Part shown: piece after piece, positions 1 through 7,108 of the stretch | Layout: each line of letters begins with the position of its first letter | Numbering within the stretch: position 1 is the stretch's first letter | Assembly: GCA_900770225.1 (NCBI GenBank) | Contig: CAAGJU010000198.1 | Span: 1-64,000, forward strand | DNA length: 64,000 nucleotides | Reading direction: 5' to 3' | Origin: Lachnospiraceae bacterium | GTDB lineage: Bacteria; Bacillota; Clostridia; Lachnospirales; Lachnospiraceae | The notes under the pieces: generated by a model | Seen by the model: only the letters and a program-made list of their open reading frames with translations | Databases searched by the model: none | What the model was told of the DNA's origin: nothing | Position numbers and translations under genes: made by a program

Positions 1-469
1 AATTGGAGACCATCTTCGGATTCTTCCAGTCGGCTGCGTAGTGCTGCGCATCTTCCAATCTGATCCGGAAATCAAACATAGCTTTGATATACGGATTTGC
101 CTTATTGGCGGTTGCGATCTCGCGGCGCAGGTCGATGTTGTCAACGCAGAGGAATACATATCCGGAAAGGCGCTGACCGTGATACCCTTCCGGCTCCACT
201 TCCAGTTTCTCTTCCAGATCCGGATTGATCTCCTTCAGGTATTCAGAGAGAGCCTGCACCTTCGGCTTTCCAATGTCTATGGCGCGGAACATCTGGTTTG
301 CGATATTGTGCGCCTCGACGGTGTCGAAATCGTACAGGGTGATATTGGTCAGACCGAATCTGACCAGGTTTTCAGCCACGGTAGAACCGACCGCGCCGCA
401 TCCGATAATATGGATGCGGTCACGGCAGGTCTCGGGCTGGAAAAAATCATAACTCTTAACGAGGTCCAT
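1..469 (-). CDS. E1-like ThiF/MoeB-family adenylyltransferase, partial (runs off left edge)
   Basis: The first 156 residues are visible and the reading frame continues beyond base 1. A Rossmann nucleotide-binding loop reads IIGCGAVGS (G23-x-G25-x-x-G28), followed by LYDFDTVEAHNIANQMF, in which the acidic pair and the N-I-x-N-Q stretch match the ATP/Mg site of E1/ThiF/MoeB enzymes. Family members adenylate the C-terminus of a ubiquitin-like protein. The start at 469 has GGAGGAAT just upstream and lies 11 bases after the stop of the JAMM gene, so it is last in that operon. The catalytic cysteine region would lie outside the window. Family assignment is firm; the role in Ubl activation is inferred from the neighbours. 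Confidence 0.88.
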   Translation of the reverse strand, partial: MDLVKSYDFFQPETCRDRIHIIGCGAVGSTVAENLVRFGLTNITLYDFDTVEAHNIANQMFRAIDIGKPKVQALSEYLKEINPDLEEKLEVEPEGYHGQRLSGYVFLCVDNIDLRREIATANKANPYIKAMFDFRIRLEDAQHYAADWKNPKMVSN

Positions 470-480
470 CTTATTCCTCC

Positions 481-1374
481 TTAACTTCTGTGGTAATTTC
501 TCCAGTAATCATCGTAGTCGTCATACTCATACGGATACTGGCGGTGCGCTGCGTCATCGTCTTTGAATCCGATTTGACCAGGGAGTGCTGGTGTCTGCTT
601 CTGCTGGGGGATTGCAGGCCTCTGCGCACTTTGAGTGCCTGTATAGGGTGTATAGGTATATGCCTTTACCTTTGCTTTGGCATCAGCCATGAAGTCGTCG
701 TAAGTATGGGCACCTTCGACTTCGATCAAGACGTCCTTCCCTTCGTAGAAAGTATTGGTGTACATGTCGAAGATACGGACATTGTGTTCGCCGCGCTTGT
801 TCCAGATCATAAAGATATAGAACGCGGAATCTCCAAGCTGACGCATGATCTCATCTTTCTGGTCATCAGCAAACCCATCTCCGCACAGACGGCCGAGGAT
901 CTGCTTCTGGCAAGAATCGTCTGTACCAGACGGAGATGTCCCCATATTGACATGGGAGTGACCATGATAGCGGCAGTGATTGAACTGCTCATCGGGAAGA
1001 TTCATCAGCCACATCTCATACTCTTTCTGGTTCGGCGTAACAGTGGCTCCGGTAACGACCTGCGGGAACACGATGATGTCGTCGATATGGAAGACCTTCG
1101 GATCATTTTCATCTCTGCGGACGATGCCATTCCACGCGACCTCAGAACTGAAATCCTGTACAAGTCGATTCTGCTTGGCGAACGCAACCTCACTGAAGAT
1201 GACCTTGACGGTATCCGGGATCTCTTTCCCGTTTTCGTCCTTTTCCTTCTTATATTCGTAAGAGGTTTGGTACTCGATCTTTCCGTCGAACATCTGCATG
1301 CTCGACAGCTTCGCCCGGAATTCAGCAACGCATTCCTCGATCATATCTGGCGTCATCTTGATGGGCTTACTCAT
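481..1374 (-). CDS. JAB/JAMM (Mov34/MPN/PAD-1) metallopeptidase
   Basis: 297 residues. The zinc site of JAMM peptidases is complete: Glu78 in SSEVAWNG, then H139-S-H141 and S149-x-x-D152 in GHSHVNMGTSPSGTDD. Such enzymes cut isopeptide or peptide bonds after ubiquitin-like proteins. The frame is open further upstream (to 1416), but those residues are an Arg/Lys-rich shadow of the preceding gene's tail; ATG 1374 has AAAGGAGG at good spacing and overlaps the previous stop by 8 bases, so I use it. The C-terminal 60 residues are Pro/Gln/Tyr-rich and probably disordered. It sits between an E1 and an E2-like/Ubl pair, as in PRTRC-type ubiquitin-like modules. Confidence 0.9.
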   Translation of the reverse strand: MSKPIKMTPDMIEECVAEFRAKLSSMQMFDGKIEYQTSYEYKKEKDENGKEIPDTVKVIFSEVAFAKQNRLVQDFSSEVAWNGIVRRDENDPKVFHIDDIIVFPQVVTGATVTPNQKEYEMWLMNLPDEQFNHCRYHGHSHVNMGTSPSGTDDSCQKQILGRLCGDGFADDQKDEIMRQLGDSAFYIFMIWNKRGEHNVRIFDMYTNTFYEGKDVLIEVEGAHTYDDFMADAKAKVKAYTYTPYTGTQSAQRPAIPQQKQTPALPGQIGFKDDDAAHRQYPYEYDDYDDYWRNYHRS

Positions 1375-2854
1375 GCTTCGCCGCCTCCTTTGCTTTCTTC
1401 GCTTCTTCCTTCCCATTCTTCTCCTTCAGCCATGCGATGGCATCCTTTGTAGATTTGAACGTACCAAGCTCGTTGATATAGATGACCTTCCCGAAAGACG
1501 GATCAAAAAGGTCCTTCGCGAAATACTGGTAGCTGGCATGCTCCGTCAGATTGATTCCTGCCGTTGCGGAAATACACTGCTCAACGGCTCCGACGATATC
1601 GCGATCGGCGATGCACTGATTGACGTATCCGCGATTTCCACCTGGACACTGGTTGTAATGATGGTGCGGATTAGGAAGCGCATTTGTGATTTCGGAAATG
1701 CATCCGTCACTCATTACATTCAGAGGACTATCTCCACGAAGGGCGAGTTTGAAATGGGACCACAGGCGAACCTTGACGGACTCCTCGATGAAGATCGCAT
1801 TGTACAGAAGCTTCGCATCTTCGTCAGACACTTTGAATTCTGCGCAGTATTCCAGCCAGGAGCTGCAGTGATTATTTGCGAATGTCGCCTTCGCCTTATC
1901 GGGGTCCCAATTGGAAAGCCACGCCGTATCATAGAAGTCGATATAATCGCGAGTGACTCTCTGAAGATACAGATTCTTATTGGCCAGGAAGTAGTTCATT
2001 GTGACAGGCTCGACGGGCTGAGATCTGGTACGATATCCAAAGAGCATGGCCAGGATATCTTCCTTCTGCGTGAGAAGACTTCCGATCTCCCTAGAATGGG
2101 AATCGATCTGCTCATCGATCCGCTGCGTCTTGCGCTCCAATTCCTGAAGGCGTTCGGATTCATATTTGGTTTCGAAGTCTCCCAGCATGCGGCGGATGGA
2201 CATGCCACGGAAGTCAAAACCGGAGGCGTAATCGGCAACTGCCTTCAAAAAGGCATCAGGAGTTTCTGCCAGCAATCCATTGCAAATGCTCTTAGTCTCT
2301 TCTTCCGTTCTCGGCATAGCCTGGAACCACTTCGCAAGCAGACGGGATAGGAGCGCTCCGACCAGGTGCCATCTGGTCGTGATCATGTTTTCGATCACGA
2401 CGATCGTTCTGTCGTTATCCAACGGAGACTTTGGAATATCGGCTACATGGGGACGATTTGTGAAGATGACCGCCTGCGTCTTTCCGGCCTCCATCCACTT
2501 CTCAAGGTCGTCCATCTCATACAGACCGGACTCCTTCAGAGCGGACTTGACATCGGATTTCCATTTTCCGCTGTCTTCTTTCCGGCAGGAGATTGAAAAC
2601 ACACGGATCTGCCCTGGAATAAGGGATTCCGCAGCGGCCTTGATATCGGAAACATTGTAATCCGCGGAGTAGAAACTGGAGTCGAATCTTACCTGGATGG
2701 ACTCTCCTTCGGCGAGCCGCTTGTCGAACAAAACACGGCAGGCTGCCTCCATGCTGACGTCATTGCGGAACTTGTTGGCGGTGATCCTACCGCTGAAACA
2801 CTCATCCGCCATACCGCCAGTCAATGCCGTTGTGGTGATTTCTTCTTTGAACAT
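1367..2854 (-). CDS. 495-aa protein of the ubiquitin-like module, possible E2-like C-terminal region
   Basis: No firm family recognised. The N-terminal 150 residues look alpha/beta, the middle (about residues 215-265) is a predicted coiled coil rich in Glu, Lys and Arg, and the C-terminal region (about 394-450) has LPNPHHHYNQCPGGN followed by GAVEQCISATAGINLTE, a His/Cys-containing block reminiscent of the degenerate E2 (Prok-E2_D / PRTRC protein B type) found beside JAB, E1 and Ubl genes. That resemblance is from memory and weak. The tail is Lys/Glu/Ala-rich. Start: ATG 2854 has AGGAG at 7-base spacing; an ATG two codons earlier overlaps the Shine-Dalgarno. The stop overlaps the JAMM start, so the two are translationally coupled. 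Confidence 0.6.
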   Translation of the reverse strand: MFKEEITTTALTGGMADECFSGRITANKFRNDVSMEAACRVLFDKRLAEGESIQVRFDSSFYSADYNVSDIKAAAESLIPGQIRVFSISCRKEDSGKWKSDVKSALKESGLYEMDDLEKWMEAGKTQAVIFTNRPHVADIPKSPLDNDRTIVVIENMITTRWHLVGALLSRLLAKWFQAMPRTEEETKSICNGLLAETPDAFLKAVADYASGFDFRGMSIRRMLGDFETKYESERLQELERKTQRIDEQIDSHSREIGSLLTQKEDILAMLFGYRTRSQPVEPVTMNYFLANKNLYLQRVTRDYIDFYDTAWLSNWDPDKAKATFANNHCSSWLEYCAEFKVSDEDAKLLYNAIFIEESVKVRLWSHFKLALRGDSPLNVMSDGCISEITNALPNPHHHYNQCPGGNRGYVNQCIADRDIVGAVEQCISATAGINLTEHASYQYFAKDLFDPSFGKVIYINELGTFKSTKDAIAWLKEKNGKEEAKKAKEAAKHE

Positions 2855-2929
2855 AAGCATTCTCCTCTCATGCTGATTTCAATTTCGGAAGTTGTGGATA
2901 TCGTTGCAATCCATTTCTTCATATAAAGA

Positions 2930-2956
2930 ACGGGAGGGGAATGGATCCCCTCCCGT
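2930..2956 (-). terminator. Hairpin terminator after the Ubl gene
   Basis: A perfect 10-bp stem (ACGGGAGGGG with CCCCTCCCGT, 7-base loop) lies 9 bases beyond the Ubl stop, with a short weak T-rich stretch on the minus strand. It separates the Ubl/130-aa pair from the E2-like/JAMM/E1 trio and may lower expression of the enzymes relative to the Ubl. Confidence 0.7.
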
Positions 2957-2965
2957 ATGTACCGA

Positions 2966-3202
2966 TTACTGCGCGGCAGAATCAGTCTTGGAAACGGAGA
3001 CCAGGAAGCAGTCCTCGTAGACACCGTTCTGCACGAACGTCTTGTCCATCATGTCGCTGGTGACGGCGTCGCCGTTCAGGTGGAAAGTGAAACGGTTGGC
3101 ATCCATGCCGTTGTTCTCCAGGACGGAACGCAGAGTCGCGGTGCTCTCGTCGACCTCAACAGACTTCTTAACCATGTTCTGACCGATAGTGACCTTAATC
3201 AT
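2966..3202 (-). CDS. Ubiquitin-like beta-grasp protein (PRTRC protein C-like)
   Basis: 78 residues starting MIKVTIGQNMVKKSVEVD, with alternating strand-turn-strand, a helix (TATLRSVLENNGM) and FHLNGDAV, then KTFVQNGVYEDCFLVSV. Order and length fit the small beta-grasp Ubl encoded beside ThiF and JAB genes in PRTRC-like clusters. The C-terminus is SVSKTDSAAQ: there is no Gly-Gly, so conjugation would need trimming or a different chemistry, or the protein works non-covalently. The ribosome binding site is AGGAGG 8 bases before ATG. A 130-aa gene lies upstream and a terminator follows. The fold is inferred from pattern, not modelled. Confidence 0.75.
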   Translation of the reverse strand: MIKVTIGQNMVKKSVEVDESTATLRSVLENNGMDANRFTFHLNGDAVTSDMMDKTFVQNGVYEDCFLVSVSKTDSAAQ

Positions 3203-3303
3203 TTGAAAATCCTCCTAATATTATTTTGATTTATATGAATGGAAAGATGCGAACAGAGTTGATAAAAGTGGGCCTTTTCAGTTCATGCCCGGGAACGCTG
3301 GAA

Positions 3304-3696
3304 TTACTGGACGGTGATGTTCTCCAGCATCTCGGCCTTGGCGGCATCGACCTCATCGGATGCGCCAACCATGGCAACCTCCAGCTCACGCAGCTTGGGG
3401 AACACGCTGCCCATCAGGTCGGCAGTGTAGTCCTTGGCGTCCTTCACGGAGGCGGGGATGCCCAGAGTGACTGTGGCCAGGCCTTCGCCGTCATGGGTCT
3501 GAGGAGCGAAGTACACAGCCTTATCGGAGATGCTGCCCTCTCCCTCTCCGGCGATACCGACCTTGAAGATCAGGCGATCCTTCTCGTCGCGGCTCTCCAG
3601 AGCGGCGGGCTTATACTTGGCCAGCTTCTTCAGGGTCTCCAGGGTCAGGTCAGACTTCAGGACGATTGCGGAACCAGTGATGATGATCTTAGACAT
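3304..3696 (-). CDS. Conserved 130-aa protein linked to the Ubl module
   Basis: Begins MSKIIITGSAIVLKSDLTLE and is mainly beta in its first 90 residues (…LATVTLGIPASV…), then an acidic C-terminal helix ending MLENITVQ. I recall similar proteins next to the small Ubl in Firmicute mobile elements, but no enzymatic motif is visible and I assign no activity. AGGAGATC precedes the ATG. It is separated from the Ubl by about 100 bases and is probably co-transcribed with it. The well-ordered, even codon use (GCC, CTG, AAG) resembles the Ubl and the capsid genes, suggesting high expression. Confidence 0.7.
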   Translation of the reverse strand: MSKIIITGSAIVLKSDLTLETLKKLAKYKPAALESRDEKDRLIFKVGIAGEGEGSISDKAVYFAPQTHDGEGLATVTLGIPASVKDAKDYTADLMGSVFPKLRELEVAMVGASDEVDAAKAEMLENITVQ

Positions 3697-3764
3697 AATA
3701 AGATCTCCTTTCTGAGGATGAGCGATCCTCTGCGCTAATGTAATTGAACCTCTCGTGTGGGTTC

Positions 3765-3794
3765 AAAAAAGCAGCCGTCCATCAGGACAGCTGC
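3765..3794 (-). terminator. Rho-independent terminator of the small-protein operon
   Basis: On the minus strand GCAGCTGTCC-TGAT-GGACGGCTGC is followed by TTTTTT. It lies 11 bases past the stop of the 82-aa gene and closes the 3.8-6.3 kb operon. A second 7-bp inverted repeat (TTGAACC/GGTTCAA) follows at 3744-3766. Confidence 0.75.
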
Positions 3795-3804
3795 TCATTT
3801 CAAC

Positions 3805-4053
3805 TCACAATATAGAATTCAAGTTTTGTGGAACGAAATCAATATCTTCTTGGTCCCCATATGGCTCGATCCATTTTGCGATCCACTTCCATGAGTGATG
3901 TCGCAATCTAACCACGCATCCATCGACTGAACTGATCGTATCGATTTCGCCAGACATTGCGATCATCTGGCTATTGATCCCAGGCCATTCATTCGGATCA
4001 AAGTCAGCTAAATGTGGAGATATCACGACTAAATCACCGACTTGATATTCCAT
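3805..4053 (-). CDS. 82-aa protein, SH3-like (KOW/Mib-type) fold suspected
   Basis: Begins MEYQVGDLVVISPHLADFD and contains GEIDTISSVDGCVVRLRH, the GDxV...G.V...V.V pattern of small SH3-like barrels common in phages; function unknown. It is the last gene of the coupled operon: its ATG overlaps the preceding stop (TGATG), and its perfect GGAGGTGATC ribosome site is embedded in the end of the upstream gene. It ends NLNSIL, a weaker version of the tail seen in the upstream genes, and this copy has no following gene whose ribosome site could explain it. Confidence 0.65.
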   Translation of the reverse strand: MEYQVGDLVVISPHLADFDPNEWPGINSQMIAMSGEIDTISSVDGCVVRLRHHSWKWIAKWIEPYGDQEDIDFVPQNLNSIL

Positions 4054-4355
4054 CAGATCACCTCCATCAAATCAGAATCAAGTATCTCCTCTCTCGGATA
4101 GGAGAGCAGTTCGTACAGATCATCGGCGCAAATGATTTTGTCTGTATCTGCTGCGCTCCAATACAAACACCAATCATGTCCGTCGAATGCAATATACTCA
4201 TACTCTTCTTCGTAAGAAGGGTCGATGTACGTATTATCGATTTCCGGGAAGAGATGCATTAAGAAATCAACGATTTCCTCCCGGATCGCGCTCTTTTTTG
4301 CCTCGATTTTTACAGAATTGGATACCATGTATTCGCAGAGCTCGTCGTAACTCAT
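4053..4355 (-). CDS. 100-aa acidic protein, member of the local paralogous family
   Basis: Layout matches the neighbouring 99-, 102- and 110-aa proteins: an N-terminal helix with 'NSVKIEAKKSAIREEIVDFLMHLFPEIDNTYIDP', a Y-x-Y strand (EYEYIAFDGHDWCLYW), then a helix equivalent to the EFLE-I element (DDLYELLSYP), and the tail EEILDSDLMEVI. Stop and next start overlap as TGATG. Function unknown; no signal peptide, zinc site or nuclease motif is visible. Strongly acidic. Confidence 0.65.
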   Translation of the reverse strand: MSYDELCEYMVSNSVKIEAKKSAIREEIVDFLMHLFPEIDNTYIDPSYEEEYEYIAFDGHDWCLYWSAADTDKIICADDLYELLSYPREEILDSDLMEVI

Positions 4356-4660
4356 ATTAGATCCTCCAGTCCTGTCGCATCGATTTCTTCATCCTCGTCA
4401 CCATTGATGATTTGCATGAATTCTTCAAAAGATAATTGAATTTGCCAGCTATTATCTTCTCTCGACTTTCCAGTCCAGCCAGTTACATTGCCGTTGGCAT
4501 ATACGGAGTAAGGATATGTGGAAAGATTGTACGCCTTATAACAATGGAGGTTTGTTTCATTTTCAAAAAATGCCAGCAAGGCCTCTCTCTCCGGTACAGT
4601 AGGCGTATAAACAGATATTTTCTGATCCGTGAATGCCGCAATGAATTCTTCTTTCGTCAT
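4352..4660 (-). CDS. 102-aa acidic protein, local paralogous family
   Basis: Starts MTKEEFIAAFTDQKISVYTPTVPEREALLAFF; the 'V-Y-x-P-T-x-x-x-R/E-x-x-L' opening is shared with the 99-aa neighbour (IGVYCPTKEVRRCLRNA). Then YPYSVYANGNVTGWTG, a helix ending SFEEFMQII and the tail EEIDATGLEDLI. The last codons CTG GAG GAT also form the GGAGGAT ribosome site of the next gene, whose ATG overlaps the stop. Unknown function; phage small-protein families of this sort are often host-takeover factors, but nothing here shows it. Confidence 0.65.
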   Translation of the reverse strand: MTKEEFIAAFTDQKISVYTPTVPEREALLAFFENETNLHCYKAYNLSTYPYSVYANGNVTGWTGKSREDNSWQIQLSFEEFMQIINGDEDEEIDATGLEDLI

Positions 4661-4956
4661 AAAACATCCTCCAATGCGATCGGAGAGATCTCATCCTGTG
4701 GTGTGATCATCTCAAGGAATTCCTGAGCTGAGATCCTCTTCTGGCGAGTGCGACCGAGTGCAAAATTACCGTTGCTACTCCCGACGAGATATTTATAATC
4801 TTGGGCGCTCCAAGTATCATTGATGTAGTAAGTATCAACGTTCGGATATGCTTCTTCGATCGCATTTCGCAAGCATCGGCGCACTTCTTTCGTTGGACAA
4901 TATACGCCGATAGAATTCAAAAACAAATACTGTATGAGTTCTAGCGCAGACATCAT
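4657..4956 (-). CDS. 99-aa protein, local paralogous family
   Basis: Opens MMSALELIQYLFLNSIGVYCPTKEVRRCL, then EEAYPNVDTYYINDTW, a strand (YKYLVGSSNGNFALG), ISAQEFLEMI and the tail DEISPIALEDVL. The same order of elements is seen in the 100-, 102- and 110-aa neighbours. The first ATG (4956) is 7 bases from GGAGG embedded in the upstream gene's last codons. Stop overlaps the next start (ATGA). Confidence 0.65.
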   Translation of the reverse strand: MMSALELIQYLFLNSIGVYCPTKEVRRCLRNAIEEAYPNVDTYYINDTWSAQDYKYLVGSSNGNFALGRTRQKRISAQEFLEMITPQDEISPIALEDVL

Positions 4957-5246
4957 AAAACTTCCTCCAATGGCTGTGAAACGTTGATTTCATCATCTAG
5001 GCCTGCATGCTGAATCAGCAGGAGATTATGTTCGCATGGATATGTGCAATATCCGTCCTTGCCTCCAGGTCCATACATGCTGCAAGAATGCCCACCAATA
5101 TATCGGTCCCATTGCACAGCAGTTATTTTTCTGCCTCGTATATTGGTATAAACGTATAGGATCGTCCCGGTATCTCCTCTGCGGACGTCAAATAGGTCGT
5201 CGTGCTTTGCCTGAATACGATCTCCTGTTCGGAATTTGCAATCCAT
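4953..5246 (-). CDS. 97-aa SH3-like protein with GGHSC...G motif
   Basis: Reads MDCKFRTGDRIQAKHDD, then GDTGTILYVYT, VQWDRYIGGHSCSMYG and a final hydrophobic strand. This GDR-x(n)-GT-x(n)-V-x-W-D-x-x-x-GG-H-x-C pattern also occurs in the 91-aa gene at 8048-8323, so the two are diverged paralogues of a small beta-barrel (Mib/HERC2-like or KOW-like) family. The frame is open to 5267, but GTGGAGG then sits inside it; ATG 5246, overlapping the upstream TGA, is the better start. Tail: DEINVSQPLEEVL. Function unknown. Confidence 0.65.
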   Translation of the reverse strand: MDCKFRTGDRIQAKHDDLFDVRRGDTGTILYVYTNIRGRKITAVQWDRYIGGHSCSMYGPGGKDGYCTYPCEHNLLLIQHAGLDDEINVSQPLEEVL

Positions 5247-5644
5247 CAGTCTGTCCTCCACACGCATAGGACTTCATCGTCTCTGACGTCATCTGTGCCT
5301 TTGCTGTCCATGTAGAGCAGGTAAGGAACATCATCCGGCCATTCGTGGCATCTGGTCTCGACGGCGTATATTTCCTGATACTCCGCATCTACGGTGCCGA
5401 AATAAGTGCTGGTTTCATTTTGAGCTACGATTTCGCACGGGAGGTAATATGTATCATCGTCAGTGGAGTATCCTTTGTTATACGGAATGAAGAACAACAA
5501 ACAGCTGAGTAGAAACTCAACAATGATGACAAGCAGAATACCACCTTCCATGTCGATCGTTCCTTCTTGGCCTGATAGCATGGAATACAGGATGGTCGCA
5601 AGAAAACCGAAGAACGCCAATATCACAATCCAAAGCAGCACCAT
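5246..5644 (-). CDS. 132-aa membrane protein with two transmembrane segments
   Basis: Residues about 1-22 (MVLLWIVILAFFGFLATIL) and 34-54 (GILLVIIVEFLLSCLLFFI) are hydrophobic helices separated by a short acidic loop. The soluble C-terminal 75 residues carry many aromatics and acids (ETRCHEWPDDVPYLLYMD). It is the only membrane protein in this coupled operon and lacks the shared tail, ending CVWRTD. Stop and next start overlap (TGATG). Function unknown; a cytoplasmic domain tethered to the membrane is likely. Confidence 0.65.
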   Translation of the reverse strand: MVLLWIVILAFFGFLATILYSMLSGQEGTIDMEGGILLVIIVEFLLSCLLFFIPYNKGYSTDDDTYYLPCEIVAQNETSTYFGTVDAEYQEIYAVETRCHEWPDDVPYLLYMDSKGTDDVRDDEVLCVWRTD

Positions 5645-5645
5645 T

Positions 5646-5978
5646 TCAAATCACCTCATTTACATCAATATCAGGAATTACGTCTTTGCAGTTTTCAGAA
5701 TTGATGAACTCCTCAAATTCTACAAAAACAACATCGTGGTCAAATCTCCTCTTTATTCTTTCAATGCTCGAAAATCCGTCTGGAATATATCTGCCGTCAC
5801 TATCTCGGATAGCAACGTACGGGAAATCAATATAGTCATTGCCTTCATACCATGGAATATCAGAAAGCAGCATTTCCTCCGGGACCTCATCTTGAAATAG
5901 ACGATAGAGCGTATTGGCCTGTTCATTATCTGAGACACGGACGGCAACACGGCCATTGATAAAATCCAGTAAATCCAT
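5646..5978 (-). CDS. 110-aa acidic protein, local paralogous family
   Basis: MDLLDFINGRVAVRVSDNEQANTLYRLF matches the 'V-x-V-x-x-x-x-x-A/R-x-x-L' opening of its relatives; then YEGNDYIDFPYVAIRDSDG, a helix with SIERIKRRF, VVFVEFEEFIN, and the tail KDVIPDIDVNEVI. The tail codons GAG GTG ATT are the ribosome site of the membrane-protein gene 2 bases downstream. Function unknown. Confidence 0.62.
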   Translation of the reverse strand: MDLLDFINGRVAVRVSDNEQANTLYRLFQDEVPEEMLLSDIPWYEGNDYIDFPYVAIRDSDGRYIPDGFSSIERIKRRFDHDVVFVEFEEFINSENCKDVIPDIDVNEVI

Positions 5979-6325
5979 TACAGCACCTCATCTAAATCAG
6001 AGGATAAAACCTCAATTTCATCTTCGCAAATTGGCATATCAACATGGCGATATATGGTATACTCATCAAACGAAGAATCACTCGATGCTACATAAAAGCA
6101 ATTTTCAGCATCGAAAAATTTCTCATGCCTTTTTGACGCGCGAAGGAATTCGAAACCATAATCAAGCCACGCCATCAAGACGACTTCTCCTTCTTCAAAA
6201 TCATTGATATTAGATCCTGTGTACAAAACCCAATCATGATCTGAATATGGGAAAGGAACTGGAACAGAAAATTCGTCATCTTTCTCTGCCTCATAGAGAG
6301 CGTCTTGAATTGTATAACTGAGCAT
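5978..6325 (-). CDS. 115-aa acidic protein, first gene of the coupled operon
   Basis: MLSYTIQDALYEAEKDDEF, then DHDWVLYTGS, EGEVVLMAWLDYGFEF and an acidic C-terminal third ending CEDEIEVLSSDLDEVL. It lacks the clear R-x-x-L opening of the neighbours, so homology is uncertain, but the tail is the fullest version of the shared pattern. TGGAGGTG precedes the ATG; the stop overlaps the next start (TAATG). A terminator hairpin lies just upstream, so this operon either depends on read-through from the tRNA cluster or has a promoter I cannot see. Confidence 0.6.
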   Translation of the reverse strand: MLSYTIQDALYEAEKDDEFSVPVPFPYSDHDWVLYTGSNINDFEEGEVVLMAWLDYGFEFLRASKRHEKFFDAENCFYVASSDSSFDEYTIYRHVDMPICEDEIEVLSSDLDEVL

Positions 6326-6354
6326 ACCTACACCTCCATTCTGTTAAAATGAAT

Positions 6355-6378
6355 CCCGGGAGACCACTAACTCCCGGG
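6355..6378 (-). terminator. Hairpin terminator downstream of the tRNA cluster
   Basis: CCCGGGAG and CTCCCGGG form a perfect 8-bp stem with an 8-base loop, then ATTCATTTT on the minus strand. It directly follows the 47-aa ORF stop at 6379. Confidence 0.6.
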
Positions 6379-6522
6379 CTATTGAAGCAGGTGCCGTTTC
6401 AGAGCGGTGCAACTACCACGGTTGTCACGGTGGCGGAACACATCGTATGCCCCATACTCTTTGCGTTTCCGGGCCTTGCTTCGGTTGACCTGGCATGCAT
6501 CCGATTTTATTAATTTCACCAT
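6379..6522 (-). CDS. Possible 47-aa basic protein at the end of the tRNA cluster
   Basis: MVKLIKSDACQVNRSKARK then a basic stretch ending TALKRHLLQ. The frame stays open upstream through tRNA-Gly, but an internal ATG at 6522, preceded by GCGGAAT, gives a compact ORF ending exactly one base before a terminator. Weak ribosome site and no recognised family; it could be noncoding spacer. Confidence 0.35.
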   Translation of the reverse strand: MVKLIKSDACQVNRSKARKRKEYGAYDVFRHRDNRGSCTALKRHLLQ

Positions 6523-6561
6523 ATTCCGCGGAACTATGGCTCCAGGCTGGTTTTGGATGTT

Positions 6562-6638
6562 TGGAGTGGCGTACCGGATTCGAACCGGCACCCTCGGCTT
6601 GGAAGGCCGATATGCTAACCGTTAAACACCAACGCCAC
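6562..6638 (-). tRNA. tRNA-Gly(TCC)
   Basis: Acceptor GTGGCGT pairs with ACGCCAC; anticodon loop CTTCCAA gives TCC; T-arm GCCGGTTCGAATCCGG; discriminator U and encoded CCA. All arms fold normally. Confidence 0.93.
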
Positions 6639-6804
6639 ATTTATAAGGTTTAGGATTCACCAGTAACCACACATCCCGCCTCTCTTGGCCTGTCTTCGCT
6701 TACTCCACAAGATATTTTCGTGTCAAGCTGTACACACTATCTACTACTCTACCTCACTTTCGGCTAAACACTGGGGCTGGCGGTCATTTGCTCTCTGCCC
6801 CCTG

Positions 6805-6901
6805 TGGTGAAGCGTGTTGGATTCGAACCAACGTCTACATTCTGAACATGGGCACCATTGCCGCAGAAGAGGCCGACTTAAACCACCTTGTCCAACGCTT
6901 C
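6805..6901 (-). tRNA. tRNA of class II length, isotype not settled
   Basis: Acceptor GAAGCGT/ACGCTTC, T-arm GTTGGTTCGAATCCAAC, discriminator A and encoded CCA are all intact, and the D-loop has GGTGGTTTAA as in Ser/Leu tRNAs. Length to the discriminator (94 nt) means a long variable region. The anticodon arm does not fold cleanly: GCC-TCTTCTGC-GGC suggests TCT, while a second loop TTCAGAA would give CAG with a poor stem. Either an aberrant Leu/Ser-type tRNA or a damaged gene. Confidence 0.7.
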
Positions 6902-6906
6902 ATAAA

Positions 6907-6973
6907 TGCTACCCTGAAACTATGGCACGTAGAATAACGTCCCAATACAAACTCACCGTGGTAGCAGTTTTGA
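6907..6973 (-). ncRNA. 67-nt structured element, copy A
   Basis: Lies between two tRNA genes. On the minus strand TGCTACC and GGTAGCA close a 60-nt element, with an inner hairpin (TGGGACGT with ACGTGCCA, one mismatch) and conserved TGAGTTTGTA and TAGTTTCA segments. A 5' AAACT could pair with AGTTT, making a pseudoknot. Copy B at 7109 has the same length and fold with compensatory changes. Confidence 0.6.
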
Positions 6974-7015
6974 TAAAACAGGAAGTGAATAATGAAAGTT
7001 GCAATATAATTGCAA

Positions 7016-7105
7016 TGGCGGAGCAGGCGAGACTTGAACTCACACACCCTTTCGGATTACTGACAGTTTAGCAAACTGCTGCCTTACCATTAGGCTTACT
7101 GCTCC
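7016..7105 (-). tRNA. tRNA-Ser(GCT)
   Basis: Acceptor GGAGCAG/CTGCTCC, anticodon stem CAGTT-TGCTAAA-CTG with anticodon GCT, a long class II variable arm, T-arm GAGTTCAAGTCTC, encoded GCCA 3' end. Confidence 0.9.
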
Positions 7106-7108
7106 GTA

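Noticed and set aside
1298..2350. Long plus-strand frame of 350 codons
   Set aside because: Lies antisense to the E2-like gene, has no ribosome site, and its residues are a typical Ile/Cys/Arg-rich shadow.
3744..3766. Second inverted repeat TTGAACC/GGTTCAA as a possible tRNA T-arm
   Set aside because: No acceptor or anticodon arms around it; best seen as an extra hairpin next to the terminator.
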